Assembly (NCBI GenBank): GCA_036897095.1
Contig: JAYMSP010001161.1
Coordinates: 1 to 35,386, forward strand
Direction of reading: 5' to 3'
From: Plantago elongata
Lineage: Eukaryota > Streptophyta > Magnoliopsida > Lamiales > Plantaginaceae
DNA: 35,386 nt
The notes under the pieces are model-generated. The model worked only from the letters and a program-made list of their open reading frames with translations, was not told where the DNA came from and ran no database searches. Position 1 is the first letter of the stretch, and the number at the start of each line of letters is the position of its first letter. The position numbers and the translations under genes are program-made. Below, in pieces: positions 22,657-33,389 of the stretch.

Positions 22657-25600
22657 ATGGCCAAGCTCCTTCGAGGCGCTTCTTTTCTCAGACGCTCTCT
22701 ATTTCAAGAGATACAGGTTTCTGTGCTTTTCCTTCTCGCTTCTATTGTTTTATCCATGTTCAGCTTTACAAACTGTACTGTGGTAAAGGAAAAGAGCACT
22801 AGTAAGCGAACGGCTAATGTTTGTGGTTTTGTCATTTTCTTGCACTTTCGTTTCTGAATTCTGATTTTATGTATCCATTTGAAATGCAAAATGCACTGGT
22901 GGTTTTATATTTTGGGGATTTTTTCTGGCAACTGATTACACTTTAGCTTTAGCTTGGGATTGTATGTTTTTTCCGATTGACATATTATCGTAACTCTGGC
23001 TTCCAATTTTTGGATTTTGCAGGAGTCTCAGAGGGGTTTAATGGAGACACATATGCTGTTGCGCCACTTTGCAACAAAAAGTAACTTTACACATGTTCTT
23101 ATGCCTGCCTGTATTTATCTGACTCTTTTTCCGATTTAGAAATCGTTTTCCATGTTTCGTAACTTGCTAGTTGCTTCCCCTTGATTTCTTCTTTGTTTGG
23201 AGTACAATGCCATTCAGGTTTTTGTATCTTGTGAACCAATCAAACGGTTGAAAATTTAACAGCTCTATTTGACTTCAGCATGTTTGCTTCAATGCATTGC
23301 ATTACCCCACTGCTATGTTTATCCTATTTAACTCTCCGTCCCTGTGGTCTGGCTCGATCTATTCTCCTGATTATTACCATGACATTTAGAATTCGGTTAT
23401 AGTTATATGATGTCTGGACTGTGGAGTGGAAAATTGCCACTTCAGTTTACTTTTATGCATGACTGTGGGCTCAAGAGGACCAGTTACTATTTTATTCTTG
23501 CGCATTTTTGAAGACGTTATCGGTCTTGTTGTCTTCTGTAACCAGTGAGCTTTTGTTAACAGTTGGTTTATAGTTTCTGTCTCTGTGTTATTGTATACGT
23601 AATCCTTGTGGGCTGCTTTGAGTTAAGACTTGGTTTTACTTTATGTGAGTGAGGTAAAATAGCTTTTATTTTTCTCAAGGTAAAAAGAAAACAAAGTCGG
23701 ATGCTAGTGATTCTGGTAAAACGAAAGGTAAAAAGAAAACAAAGTCGGATGGTAGTGATTCAGGTGAAACAAACATGTCCAAGAAAGAGATTGCATTGAA
23801 GTCTGCTATAGATCGAATAACAACGACCTTTGGAAAAGGATCTATCATGTGGCTTGGTCGTTCTGTTCCTAAGGAAGAAACTCCTGTAGTATCAACTGGA
23901 TCATTTGCTTTAGATATTGCATTGGGGATAGGAGGACTTCCGAAGGTATCTTGCATTTTATGGAGTATAGTCAATATATTTTGTACACTTTGCAGTTTTC
24001 ACTGTTCGGCTGTGTGATAAATGTTAAAATCATTATTCCACTGCTTAAGAGGTGGTGGGATAGCATTTATCTCCTGATGAGAATAAGATGTTAATTTACC
24101 TATTGTATCATAACTGTTTATGAAACCACCAAGTTTGTGGCTTACCCGTAATCATTGGCTTTCAAATTGTTGTAAGTTGAGGGGACATGGATGTAGTTGG
24201 TCTTATTCTGCACGTTCATAATTTTTTCGCTCCTGGATCTGGCATGACAAGATACTTTTTCCTTCCAAGGTTTCTATTAATGATTTATTTGGTTATATGA
24301 TGAACTTGAGTTTTCTTAGGGACGTGTTGTGGAGATATATGGTCCAGAGGCTTCAGAAAATACAACTCTTTCCTTGCAAGTGATTGCCGAGGCACAAAAA
24401 CAAGGAGGTATGTTGCTATTTTTTGCCAATCTCCTCTAATGATAGTTTGTTTTCTTGGACAAATAATACGGGCTTAGTCCTGAGTCTGGAGTCTTGCTTA
24501 CCACTTTCCTGCCATAGGTTCCTGTGCATTTATTGATGCTGAGCATGTCTTTGAGCCATCTTTGGCTGACTCTGTTGGAGTGAAAACTGAAAACTTGCTT
24601 CTCCAACAACCTGATTGTTATAAGCAGGCGCTCACTCTGGTGGATAACCTACTCCGAGATGGTACAGCTAATGTCATTGTTGTTGATAGCGTAAGTAAGA
24701 TCATATGATATTATGATTCCGCCTAGAACTTAGTGTGTCGACTCACCTAGAATGATAATGCTGTCTTGAGTCTTAACACATACCGGTTTTGCAAATTTCC
24801 CTTCTAGTTAGCAGCCCTGATACCTGAACATGATCTTGATGACAAAATGGTGGATGGTCACATAGCAGTGCAATTTATGCTTATGAGCCAAGTGCTACGC
24901 AAAATTTCCCACTCCTTATCTAAGAGAAAGGCGATACTTATTTTCACGAGTCAGGTACTAGCCTTAAATTATTATGCCTCTCAATTATTCTTAAAAGATT
25001 TTTTGCCTTTTTATTGCATAATGTAAGTATATTGTCCTGGTGAATTATATGATACGCCTGACTTATCTAATCTCCAAGATCTTCTGCTGCTTGGGAGTAC
25101 TAACTTCTAAGTGTCTAACAAATGAATAAGTCATTCACTATACTAATAACAGAAGTTTTTATAACCTTCTTCCTGTTGCAGTATGATTGTTAAGAACTTA
25201 AGATAGGTAGATATCGATCGATCAAAATCTTCCTGAGAGAAGGAAACATTTCAGTACTTTTACGAAATATTTTTGGAATACTTTGTAGTGTTTCTCAAAT
25301 AAAAATGAATGTTATTAACGTAAGAAAAAAATTTGAGGTTCTTAGATTTTCTATTTATCGCCTCTAACTCCCCTCGTAAAAGCGCATAGTTATTGTTAGA
25401 TATTCTTTTGGTCTTATGAGAGGTTTAGTTTTTCATATAGGTGAATATTAATAACTCAATTATAATTGTATGCATGTGTGGAGAATATTCAGTTCTCTAC
25501 TTGATGAATTTCATTTATTCGTAGGTTCGAGGAACTTCTGGAGCTTCATTTGGCGGGAACGCCTTGAAGTTTTATGCATCAGTACGTTTAAGTCTTAGGA

Positions 25601-26918
25601 GATCAGGGCTGGTCAAGAGAGGAGATGAGGTACTGATCTTTGCTCATTTCTTGGGATATACCATTACTTGTGTTTTCAAAGATCCTTGATTTTTATTAGG
25701 TGCAAGGTTATTTAAGCAAGTCTTATAAAAGATTTGATTTTCCTAAATAATAGGAAAATCACATTACAGTAGTATAAATAAGATGAGTATGCCATACACT
25801 TGGGAGTGGGAGGGATATGATTTTTCTTTATATTAGGATAATCATGACTCTTACAAGAATTGGACGAACATCTTGTATTGATAGGAGTTGTTTATGACAT
25901 CCAGGCAAAAGAGGAAACTGAAGAAATATAACAGAGGAAGAAAATAAACTTGTAGATCTAGATTGCTGCATTCATAGTTGGTGGCTAGTCTTGCTGAATT
26001 ACAGCGTAGGTAATTAGGCTATGTTTTAGTTGAGTAGAACATGTTGGCCTGAGGAGGAATACCATAGCAAGCTTTATAACAAGCAATTGTACAAGGTAGG
26101 CTAACTGAAGGAGGTGACCCAATACAATGGTCAATCACACACCCATCGCAACATCTCACCTTCGGGCCTTTGTCCAGGCCCAAAATTTGCAGTTGTACTG
26201 CTTGTAAAAACTGCTAGCGCCATCATCATCACTAATATATCTGTTAAGCTATCTGTTAGACTTCTCTGCGAGTTGCTCTTGCATTGCACTTGGTGTTTAT
26301 TTACTACCGAGTTGCACATGTTTATGTTTCATTCTGACCCCCTGAGTAGTTACATCTGTAAGTTCAGAATCGGACTAACATTTTCCCCTATACTGTTCTA
26401 GTGTCCTGATGGATTAACATAGATGAGATTTATACAACCTTGTTAGTTCTATTTTGATTCTGGCATTGATTTTTGAAACCTAGAATTTCTCGACTCGTAG
26501 GTAACTTGTGATAAAGTTTAAAATCGTTCAATATGAAAACGGAATTATTGTAGAACTAATAATTAGTGTTGCATTGCAGGTTATAGGAAGCCAAGTTACT
26601 GTGAAGATTGTTAAAAACAAACATGCGTCGCCATTTAAAGAAGTAGAGTTTGAGCTAGAGTTCGGCAAAGGGATATCTAGGGAATCGGAGCTCATATATT
26701 TGGGTTGCAAGCACGAGTTGATAACTCAGTCTGGCTCATTCCTTCAAATGAATAATATAAACCATCAGGACAAGGACGCTTTAAAGAGATACCTGTCTGA
26801 AAATGTAAAGGCCAGAGAAGAATTTGAGGAAAAGCTGAGGGACAAACTTGTCAATGAAGTTAACCACATAGATGAAACTGTTACTGATGAGGATGCAGTT
26901 CTTGTTGCCGAAGAATAA
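22657..26918 (+). CDS. RecA-like protein, predicted mitochondrial, with altered Walker A
   Basis: Eight exons: 22657-22716, 23023-23080, 23680-23945, 24320-24407, 24518-24690, 24808-24954, 25525-25629 and 26580-26918. All introns are GT-AG and all junctions keep frame, giving 411 residues. Residues 1-39 are Arg-rich without acidic bias at the start ([15 protein letters not shown]) and hold RHFAT, a typical mitochondrial cleavage site. Residues 40-71 are a duplicated Lys/Ser 16-mer. The RecA core follows from [12 protein letters not shown] (72), with FIDAEH (catalytic-type Glu 166), NVIVVDS (Walker B, Asp 214), Gln 264 and [13 protein letters not shown]. RecA drives ATP-dependent strand exchange; plant mitochondrial forms suppress recombination between repeats. 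Here Walker A reads GPEASENTT in place of GPESSGKTT, and loop L2 is about ten residues short. It may be a regulatory paralogue or an early pseudogene. Confidence 0.85.
23679..23774 (+). repeat. 48-bp tandem duplication at the start of RecA-like exon 3
   Basis: Units 23679-23726 and 23727-23774 both begin GGTAAAAAGAAAACAAAGTC. They encode [15 protein letters not shown] and [15 protein letters not shown]. The copies differ at a few bases. Unit two begins with AG|GTAAAAAG just as the real exon border does, so a second acceptor is possible. Confidence 0.9.
26019..26319 (-). pseudogene. Small cysteine-rich secreted peptide gene, broken (copy C), in RecA-like intron 7
   Basis: Antisense inside the ~950-base last intron of the RecA-like gene. 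One frame gives a hydrophobic leader [17 protein letters not shown] followed by NFGPG. The next frame gives [18 protein letters not shown] and [14 protein letters not shown], ending at TAG 26019-26021. The cysteine spacing C-x3-C-x4-C...C-x3-C-x3-C is the same as in the two copies downstream and resembles Ole e 6/thionin-like helical hairpin peptides. One frame slip near 26150 separates leader and cysteine domain. No full open frame remains. Confidence 0.6.
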
Positions 26919-27354
26919 TCTTCTTCTCTGTTGTACAAGCTAGCTAGGCAGATCAGTCCAAATCCACCTTGGCCTTTCTGTGAATGGATGTATGTAAACA
27001 AAGTGAGAGAGACATATCAAGCTGTCACTACTGACCTTTTGCACTTTTTGTCTACTTCGGGATTTGAACATCTTAACCTGAGGATGTCTTACCAGGTAAA
27101 TATAAGATATCTATCTTTGTAACATGCAAGTGATCAAATTTTCTCATTGACAAAAAAGGTAGGGAACATGAAATGTAAGTATGTATTCATTCAAACTTGT
27201 TTGAGTTCTAGAAGCAGGACAATTTTACAAGATGTTGGTGCCGATTTTTTGTATCTTAGAGTTTAATCATGTCTGTGGTGAATATTATGAACATCATTTT
27301 AGAGATTTATGAGATTTATAAACTCTGATGACTCATGTTGTGTGTGCGCGCGCC

Positions 27355-28634
27355 CTTAGAATGCAAGTGCATAAAAGTATTCTTTATACAATTGCATTGC
27401 ATTTGGATGAAGGGTAGTCCTTGATGTACATATGCTTCTTCTACTTTTAATTTCTTTACTGTAGTTTTTCCTTTCACAACTTTTGTTACATTACAGGTTC
27501 GAATAAACTGGCTGAGTTTGTAGTTCTCTAAATATGAGCTTTTCACAGTGAATTGGGGGCCAAATTGTGCCTTGATAAGTTATAGCTGGTCACATGAATT
27601 TACCGGCCAAATTTATGGCAGTCAACTGGTGGTATAAAAACTAGTACTACAATTGAAGTAGCAAAAACTGGATGGTTCACATATTGTTGGTTTTTTTTTC
27701 TTTCCAATTTTTACCTAATCACCATAAACAGAAAAAGAAGAGGGGGAGAAAAAAAGAAAAGAAAACGAAAAATCATCTTATGTAATATGTACTATTTCAC
27801 TAAGAGTACTCTGTAGTTGGTGGCATTACCCCAATAGTCTAAGGTATATGGAACGATCTAATATGTGATCCTAATTAATTCATTGTTCACATTCTAACTA
27901 ATAACAAGAGAAACAAGAAAATTAGACCATTGCTTTACTCCTTACTTCCTTTATCTTGATCATGTGATTATACGGCTTTTTTGCCAACATGTTTAACCTC
28001 AGCAGTGTAGCAGACTTTATGGCAACCGGTTGTGCAACCAAGTCAACAGAAGGGGGTGAGCCGAGTTTAAAACAATGGTCAAATACACACCCTTTGTAGC
28101 AAGAGTAGTGCGGATCAACTTTGCCAGGGCCAAAAAAGTCTGTAGAAGATTCTTTGGTAGCATTTTTTTCAGTCTTGTCATCTTCAATAGATTTTTTTAT
28201 GTTTCTGGGTGCCATGGTCGCTGCCATGTGCATATGCAGCAGGTGTCAAGGCTGCAATCACCATCATTGTAATCAAGCAGTAGCATACACTTCTGGTCTT
28301 CATTTTTCCTTTATCTTCTGAATGAATATCAACTGATAAAATGTTCACTACACGATATTTCAACGTTGCTGATGGATGAAATGGATCGATTTATAGGAAT
28401 TATACATTGGTTTCGTGTTGTACAAAGGGACGGTTCCCATGTTGAGAATTGAAGTAGCTTGCTCTATGCCTCATAATTCTACAAGACCACCAAATTTAGG
28501 TGTAGAATGTGATTAGCCCTTATTACATAGGAATAAGTTGCTGTCTCTAATTATAGATCAACTTCTATTTTAATATGTGTAGTGAATGATTTGGCAAGAT
28601 TAGGCTAACCCTGTTGGGTCCAAGGTGTCAACTG
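27355..28634. repeat. Segmental duplication, copy A
   Basis: Begins CTTAGAATGCAAGTGCATA and ends near CCAAGGTGTCAACTG. It matches 31834-33386 in the same orientation over its whole length, with scattered substitutions and indels. It contains cysteine-rich peptide copy A and lacks the MITE present in copy B. Confidence 0.9.
27935..28303 (-). pseudogene. Small cysteine-rich secreted peptide gene, broken (copy A)
   Basis: The start at 28303 gives a signal peptide equal to that of copy B (CYCLITMMVIAALTPAAYA). An extra A in a run near 28195 shifts frame after KHKK. The other frame continues SIEDDKTEKNATKESSTDFF, GPGKVDPHYSCYKGCVFDHC and GSPPSVD. A lost base near 28045 then shifts the C-terminal half, so the last three cysteines are not read. 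The secreted product would have been ~100 residues with six cysteines (C-x3-C-x4-C...C-x3-C-x3-C), a class that includes pollen Ole e 6-like and thionin-like proteins. Two slips make it a pseudogene. Confidence 0.65.
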
Positions 28635-28639
28635 TCATG

Positions 28640-29220
28640 CTTGAATTTATCCCTACATAATTGTATGAAGTTGAGACATTTCTAAATATAATGCAAATTA
28701 ACACAATCAATGATGCCAACTAAAGGCACTCTTTCAAGATTGATTGATTTCTTAATGTTTGCCTCTCATTTCAAAATGAGAAGTGAGAGGATCTGGTTTC
28801 GGTTTCGGTTTCATATCCCCATATGAAATAGAATCGGTGGATGGGGGAGCCACTTGGGCACAGTCGATCTCCAATTTTGCATATCCTTGTTTGTTGGTAC
28901 GACAACCACAGTTTGTTATAAATATGTTAACGGGAAAACATTTAACTGACCTGTCTTTAATAAGAAGATTGCAATAAATGCGATCATGACATCATAGGTG
29001 TCAGACGACTACGTTCATATTGACCTCTAACAAAATGACGACCGCCTAAATATAAGTTGAAGTTATTGTAATAAGCATTGCAGATTCTACTATTAGGGAG
29101 AAGCGACGTAGGTGAAAACGAAGGAAAAACTTCCACAACTCCACTCGAGTAGAAGTTGCAATTGAAATCTTATCGCAACAGAGTATTTTTATCCTTTCCT
29201 TTTCTTCCCCTTTAACCTAG
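28640..29220. other. Spacer, no gene found
   Basis: No recognisable coding sequence or complete transposon. A GGTTTCGGTTTCGGTTTC triplication is present at ~28794-28811. Confidence 0.4.
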
Positions 29221-29227
29221 TACACAC

Positions 29228-29279
29228 GGCGCGCGCGCACACACACACACATATATATAATACACACACACACACACCC
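29228..29279. repeat. (CG)n/(CA)n/(TA)n compound microsatellite
   Basis: GCGCGCGCGC, then ACACACACAC, ATATATATAA and a second ACACAC run. The TATATATAA part (29252-29260) lies in the right place to act as a TATA box for the transcription unit that follows. Confidence 0.8.
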
Positions 29280-31250
29280 GTTCTGTACAGCAGCCTATAA
29301 TCCTGTCAGTCTGAAGATAAAGAGAAAGGTGGTGGCTCTGACTGATTGAGGTTGCAGCAGACATTTTTGTAAGTAGTCCGTCCTACCATTCATTCATACT
29401 CTCAGAAGCTCTCTTTTGTTTACGAATTTGGTGATTTCTGTTCTGTTTTGCTGAAGCTCTTTTCTTTTCTCTCTTTGTAATTTCTGACCTGTTTTGCTTG
29501 ATGATCATTAAGAATTCTGAAATGTTGTTTATACATACATGTTCAGGTTAAACTTTGATTTTCGAGTCTGAAGTTCAATCTGACATGTTACCTAGCTATC
29601 TTGATGTTCAAATCACGTTTCTTCAATTGTTAGCTTTCCTGATTTCGTTTTGCCTTATCAAAATCCAGGTTTACAAAGATCTAAAAATAACAGATCTCAC
29701 ATGATGATGGATCGTTTTTTTCCTTTAGTTAACATCATTTCAAGACTCTATTCATTTGGATTCTTCTGATTTATCTTCATTTGTTTTGCTTGATCAACAT
29801 CTAGAATTCAGATTTAAATTCGAGCTGCAGATCTGAAGAATTCGATAACATTTTCTTGATCTCTGATTAGATATTTCTACGACTACCGTTATACTTTTAA
29901 ATTTATGATGTCCGTGCCAATTTCCTGCGTATTCTTTATTTAGTTATGAATGTTTGAGATGTAATTGCAAGTTAGCATTTTAGGATTGTCTCAAGTAATG
30001 TTCTATATTCCAAATATAATTTCCAATTTTATGCTTTACTTCTGAACTTTTCGGTGTGTTTAGTTTTGTTAACAGATTTCTTGTACTGTCATGCACATTT
30101 TGATCTAATTGTGTATATTAATTAATTTGTCGCCTTTTAATGATCATGCAGTGAGATAGAGTTCATGATTCATCTATCAGCTAGCCAAGCTTTCCTGTTT
30201 AAACCACATAAGTGTAAGGAAAAACACAACCATCGAGATGATCATCTGAGCGGATATATTGAATGGAGGAACAATGCGAACAAGATGATTTACCAACGAA
30301 GTATAGGTCCTGAAGCATGAGGTAATTAATTTTGCTGGATTTTAATTGATGAAATTAGTTTTTGTTTTCAAGTAAGTATTCAGTGAGATGGAGCATTATA
30401 AAATGAAAAAAAAGGATGAATATTTATTTAAGGATCATAATTAGCCTAATGCAACAGGTATGTTGAATTATATTTTATGTCCTCAAAAGAATATACTAGT
30501 AAGAATTTGAAAATTTGTTTCAGATACACCTGATGACTTAATGGTGCAATGCAATGCTTTCCCATTAGAGTTATTTCCGCTATCCATTCCTGTCTATTGT
30601 TCTCTTGCTCTTCATCTTCAGAATGGTGTCATGCGAATGCAAGTGTTGCTTTAGAAGCAAAACCATCGAGGGGTGGTGGAATAGGCTGATCTTTTTTTTT
30701 TTTTTTTGACGTAGTGGTTCTACCATCCTCGGGTTGTTGCAGTTGATGGAGGTGCACAATACCAATCGGATGATGCCAGGGAGCAGTTCTATAGTTTCCA
30801 CACAGATGAAGTGCCTGGTGACCTGCCAGCCATAAATGTGGTGTGTTTTTATATAACAGCAACTAAAATGGCAAAGAACTCCTCAGTTTCATTGTAAAAG
30901 GGGTCTACTACCATGACAAGAAGAGGCTTTATGAGCTAAAGGATAAAGTCGACATACATGAATAGCAAGCTTTATAAGCTAACGGATAAAATCGACAGAG
31001 ATGGGAAGCAGCAAGAATGTGATTCTCTTCTGTTGAGTTACGGGCACTTGGCTAACCATGATAAGTTCTCCAAGAAGCTTCTTGAAACGTTGTTGTCTCC
31101 AATGTTCAATCAGCACAATGGCAAACAAGAAAGTGCTGGTTCAGATGTTCATACTGCTTGCCATAATGATGATGATTTGAATCAAATTAGGCTGATCATG
31201 AAACCCAGAATTTGCAGATTTGTTTCAAATACCCTGATGATTTAATGGTA
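29280..31250 (+). other. Probable spliced transcription unit, product unknown
   Basis: Downstream of the TATA-like element, a first exon could end at a TTTTG|GTAAGT-type donor at 29369. A ~780-base T-rich intron would end at CATGCAG (30151), the pattern of a 5'-leader intron. Exon 2 (30152-30321) is followed by a GTAATT donor and an acceptor TTGTTTCAG at 30523. Later sequence holds an open stretch (30958-31242, including LLLSYGHLANHDKFSKKLLE) without a known family. An AATTTG..GATTTGTTTCA..TGATGA.TTAATGGT block occurs twice (30505-30545 and 31204-31247). It may be a pseudogene or a non-coding RNA. Confidence 0.3.
30165..30320 (+). CDS. 51-residue short open frame in candidate exon 2
   Basis: The first ATG after the leader intron gives MIHLSASQAFLFKPHKCKEK and a basic, Asn/His-rich remainder ending RSIGPEA with TGA one base before a GTAATT donor. 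It fits between the two splice sites exactly. It may be an upstream ORF of a longer mRNA or chance. I do not recognise the peptide. Confidence 0.2.
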   Translation: MIHLSASQAFLFKPHKCKEKHNHRDDHLSGYIEWRNNANKMIYQRSIGPEA

Positions 31251-32349
31251 TCAGACCTGACCCTCCAGATATTCACTACAGTTTTCATTATGACGGATAA
31301 AGTTGATCACTTTGATTTTGCTCGGTGGACTGAACAATTATGAAGGTGCTCTTGGGAGACAAGTATATCTGTATATTATTTTTACCTTGGCCCTGTTTGT
31401 CAGAAACCTCAAGAGTTGAAGTTGGCTTTGAGAAAAAGGAGAAAAAGGAGAGTAGATTTATTTGATTAAGAAAAACGTATTCCCGGGCTTCAACATGTAT
31501 ATGATTACCTAGTGATGAGCATCCGAGCTGGTATGCAAACAAGATTATTAACAACGAAAGGCCCTTTGTTCATCGGCACTTTAGTATTAGCTGGTGAGTC
31601 AAAGGCTGCTGATTCTTGTAGTATATTTTCTAGTACATTGATCTGCAAATCTGAATTGTAAGTATCTTTTAAAATGAGGTTCAATTGTTATTCAGTAAAT
31701 GTAATTTTGCAGCATTGTATACAGTTGAATATTCTGTACTATGTTGAATCATGTTACCAGATTTCAAGAGTTTTTCTAACTATGTTTAGCTTTGGATTAA
31801 GTTACATGTATGTTGATCTGCCTGGTACTTGTACTTAGAATGCAAGTGCATATAAGTACTCTTCTTTATACAATTGCGTTGCATTTGGTTAAAGAGTTAG
31901 TCCTTGACCTAAAGGGTCTGTGTCTAGTTGTTGTAAAAGAAGAAATGTAATAAAATTGTTGACATAATTACACACTTCGTACGAAACACTCTACAGTCTA
32001 CATGGACATATGCTTCGTCGACTTTTATTTTCTGTAAGTTTATTTTTTTTCACAACTTTTGTTCCAAAGGTTTGAATAAACTGGCTGAGTTTGTAGTTCA
32101 CTTAATATGAGCCTTCATTTCACAGTGAATTGTGGGCCAAATTGCGTTTTGATAAGTTATGCTGGTCACATGAATTTTTCGGCCAAATTTATGGCAGTCG
32201 ACTGGTGGTATAAGAAACACTAAAAATTAAAGTAGAAAATACTGGATGGTTCACATATTGTTGATATATTTTCTTTTCAATTTTTCCTGATCACCATAAA
32301 CAGAAAAAATAGGAGAAAAAAGAAAAGAAAAAGAAACTTATATCACTAA

Positions 32350-32507
32350 CGGGCTAATTGACATAGCATTTAAATCGCTTCAATTGCCTCGATGAACAGT
32401 GATTCGGCCTAAAATACACTTCAAATACTCCCATTTCAATTCCATTCCAAACACAATTTCACCAAAATACATCCAAACGTCCATTCAAATTTTATACCAA
32501 TCAGCCG
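32350..32507 (+). mobile_element. ~158-bp MITE, copy 4, inside duplication copy B
   Basis: Ends GGGCTAATTGACATAGCAT and TTTATACCAATCAGCC are inverted relatives. The interior is almost the same as copy 3 (TCGATGAACAGTGATTCGG, TTCCATTCCAAACACAATTT). The matching place in copy A (~27800, TTTCACTAAGAG) has no insertion. Confidence 0.85.
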
Positions 32508-32721
32508 TATGATTATTACTACGAACCCCTTATTACTATGTTCGTATATAGTTGGTGGCTAGTTGAATCCGTAATTACAATTACCCCAACAGTCTAAGGT
32601 ATATGGAACAATCTAATATGTGATCCTAATTAATTCATTGTTCACATTTAAAATGCAGGCTAGTTAAAGAGACAATTAATATAACTAATGACAAGAGAAA
32701 CAAGAAAACTAGATCATTGCT

Positions 32722-33044
32722 TTACTCCTTTCTTCCTTTATCTTGATAATGTGATTCTACAGCTTCTTTGCCAACATATTTAACCTCAGCAGGGTAGCAG
32801 GCTTTATAGCAACCGGTTGTGCAAGCCACATCAACTGAAGGAGGTGAGCCTTTAATGCAATGGCCAGTTACGCACCATCTGTAGCAAGAATAGTGCGGAT
32901 CACCTTTGCCAGGGCCAAAAAAGTCTGTAGAAGCCTTTTATGTTTCTGAGTGCCATCGTCACTGCCATGCGCATATGCAGCAGGCGTCAAGGCTGCAATC
33001 ACCATCATTGTAATCAAGCAGTAGCATACACTTTTGGTCTTCAT
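32722..33044 (-). pseudogene. Small cysteine-rich secreted peptide gene, broken (copy B)
   Basis: The start at 33044 gives MKTKSVCYCLITMMVIAALT and a likely signal cleavage after AAYA. Then comes HGSDDGTQKHK. A deletion of the acidic linker present in copy A shifts frame near 32940. In the second frame the cysteine domain is complete: SCYRWCVTGHC, GSPPSVD, ACTTGCYKACYPAEVKYVG and a stop at 32722-32724. All six cysteines are present (C-x3-C-x4-C...C-x3-C-x3-C), resembling Ole e 6/thionin-like hairpins. It is the best-preserved copy of the three, with one frame break. Confidence 0.65.
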
Positions 33045-33389
33045 TTTTTCTTTATCTTCTGAATGAATATCAACTGATAAAATGTTCACTACACTATATT
33101 TCGACGCTGATGATGGATGAAATGGATCGATTTATAGGAATTATACATTGGTTTCATGTTGTACAAAGGGACGGTTCCCATGTTGAACATTGAAATAGCT
33201 TGCTCTATGCCTCATAATTCTACAAGACCACCAAATTTAGGTGTAGAATGTGATTAGCCCTTATTACATAAGAAATAAGTTGCTAGTCTAATTATAGATC
33301 AACTTCCATTTTACTTAATGTGTAGTGAATGATTGCCAAGATTAGGTTAACCCTGGTGGATCCAAGGAGTCAGGCAGGGTCAACTGATA

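Larger units (their letters stand above)
31834..33386. repeat. Segmental duplication, copy B
   Basis: Direct copy of 27355-28634, 4.5 kb downstream. It is longer because it holds a MITE (32350-32507) and a ~75-base extra stretch near 31905-31995. Confidence 0.9.

Noticed and set aside
26931..27122. 63-codon frame just downstream of the RecA-like stop
   Set aside because: Best explained as 3' UTR; no homology or start context.
30629..30862. Minus-strand 77-codon frame with a poly-Lys run
   Set aside because: The Lys run comes from a poly(T) tract, and the candidate transcript lies on the other strand.
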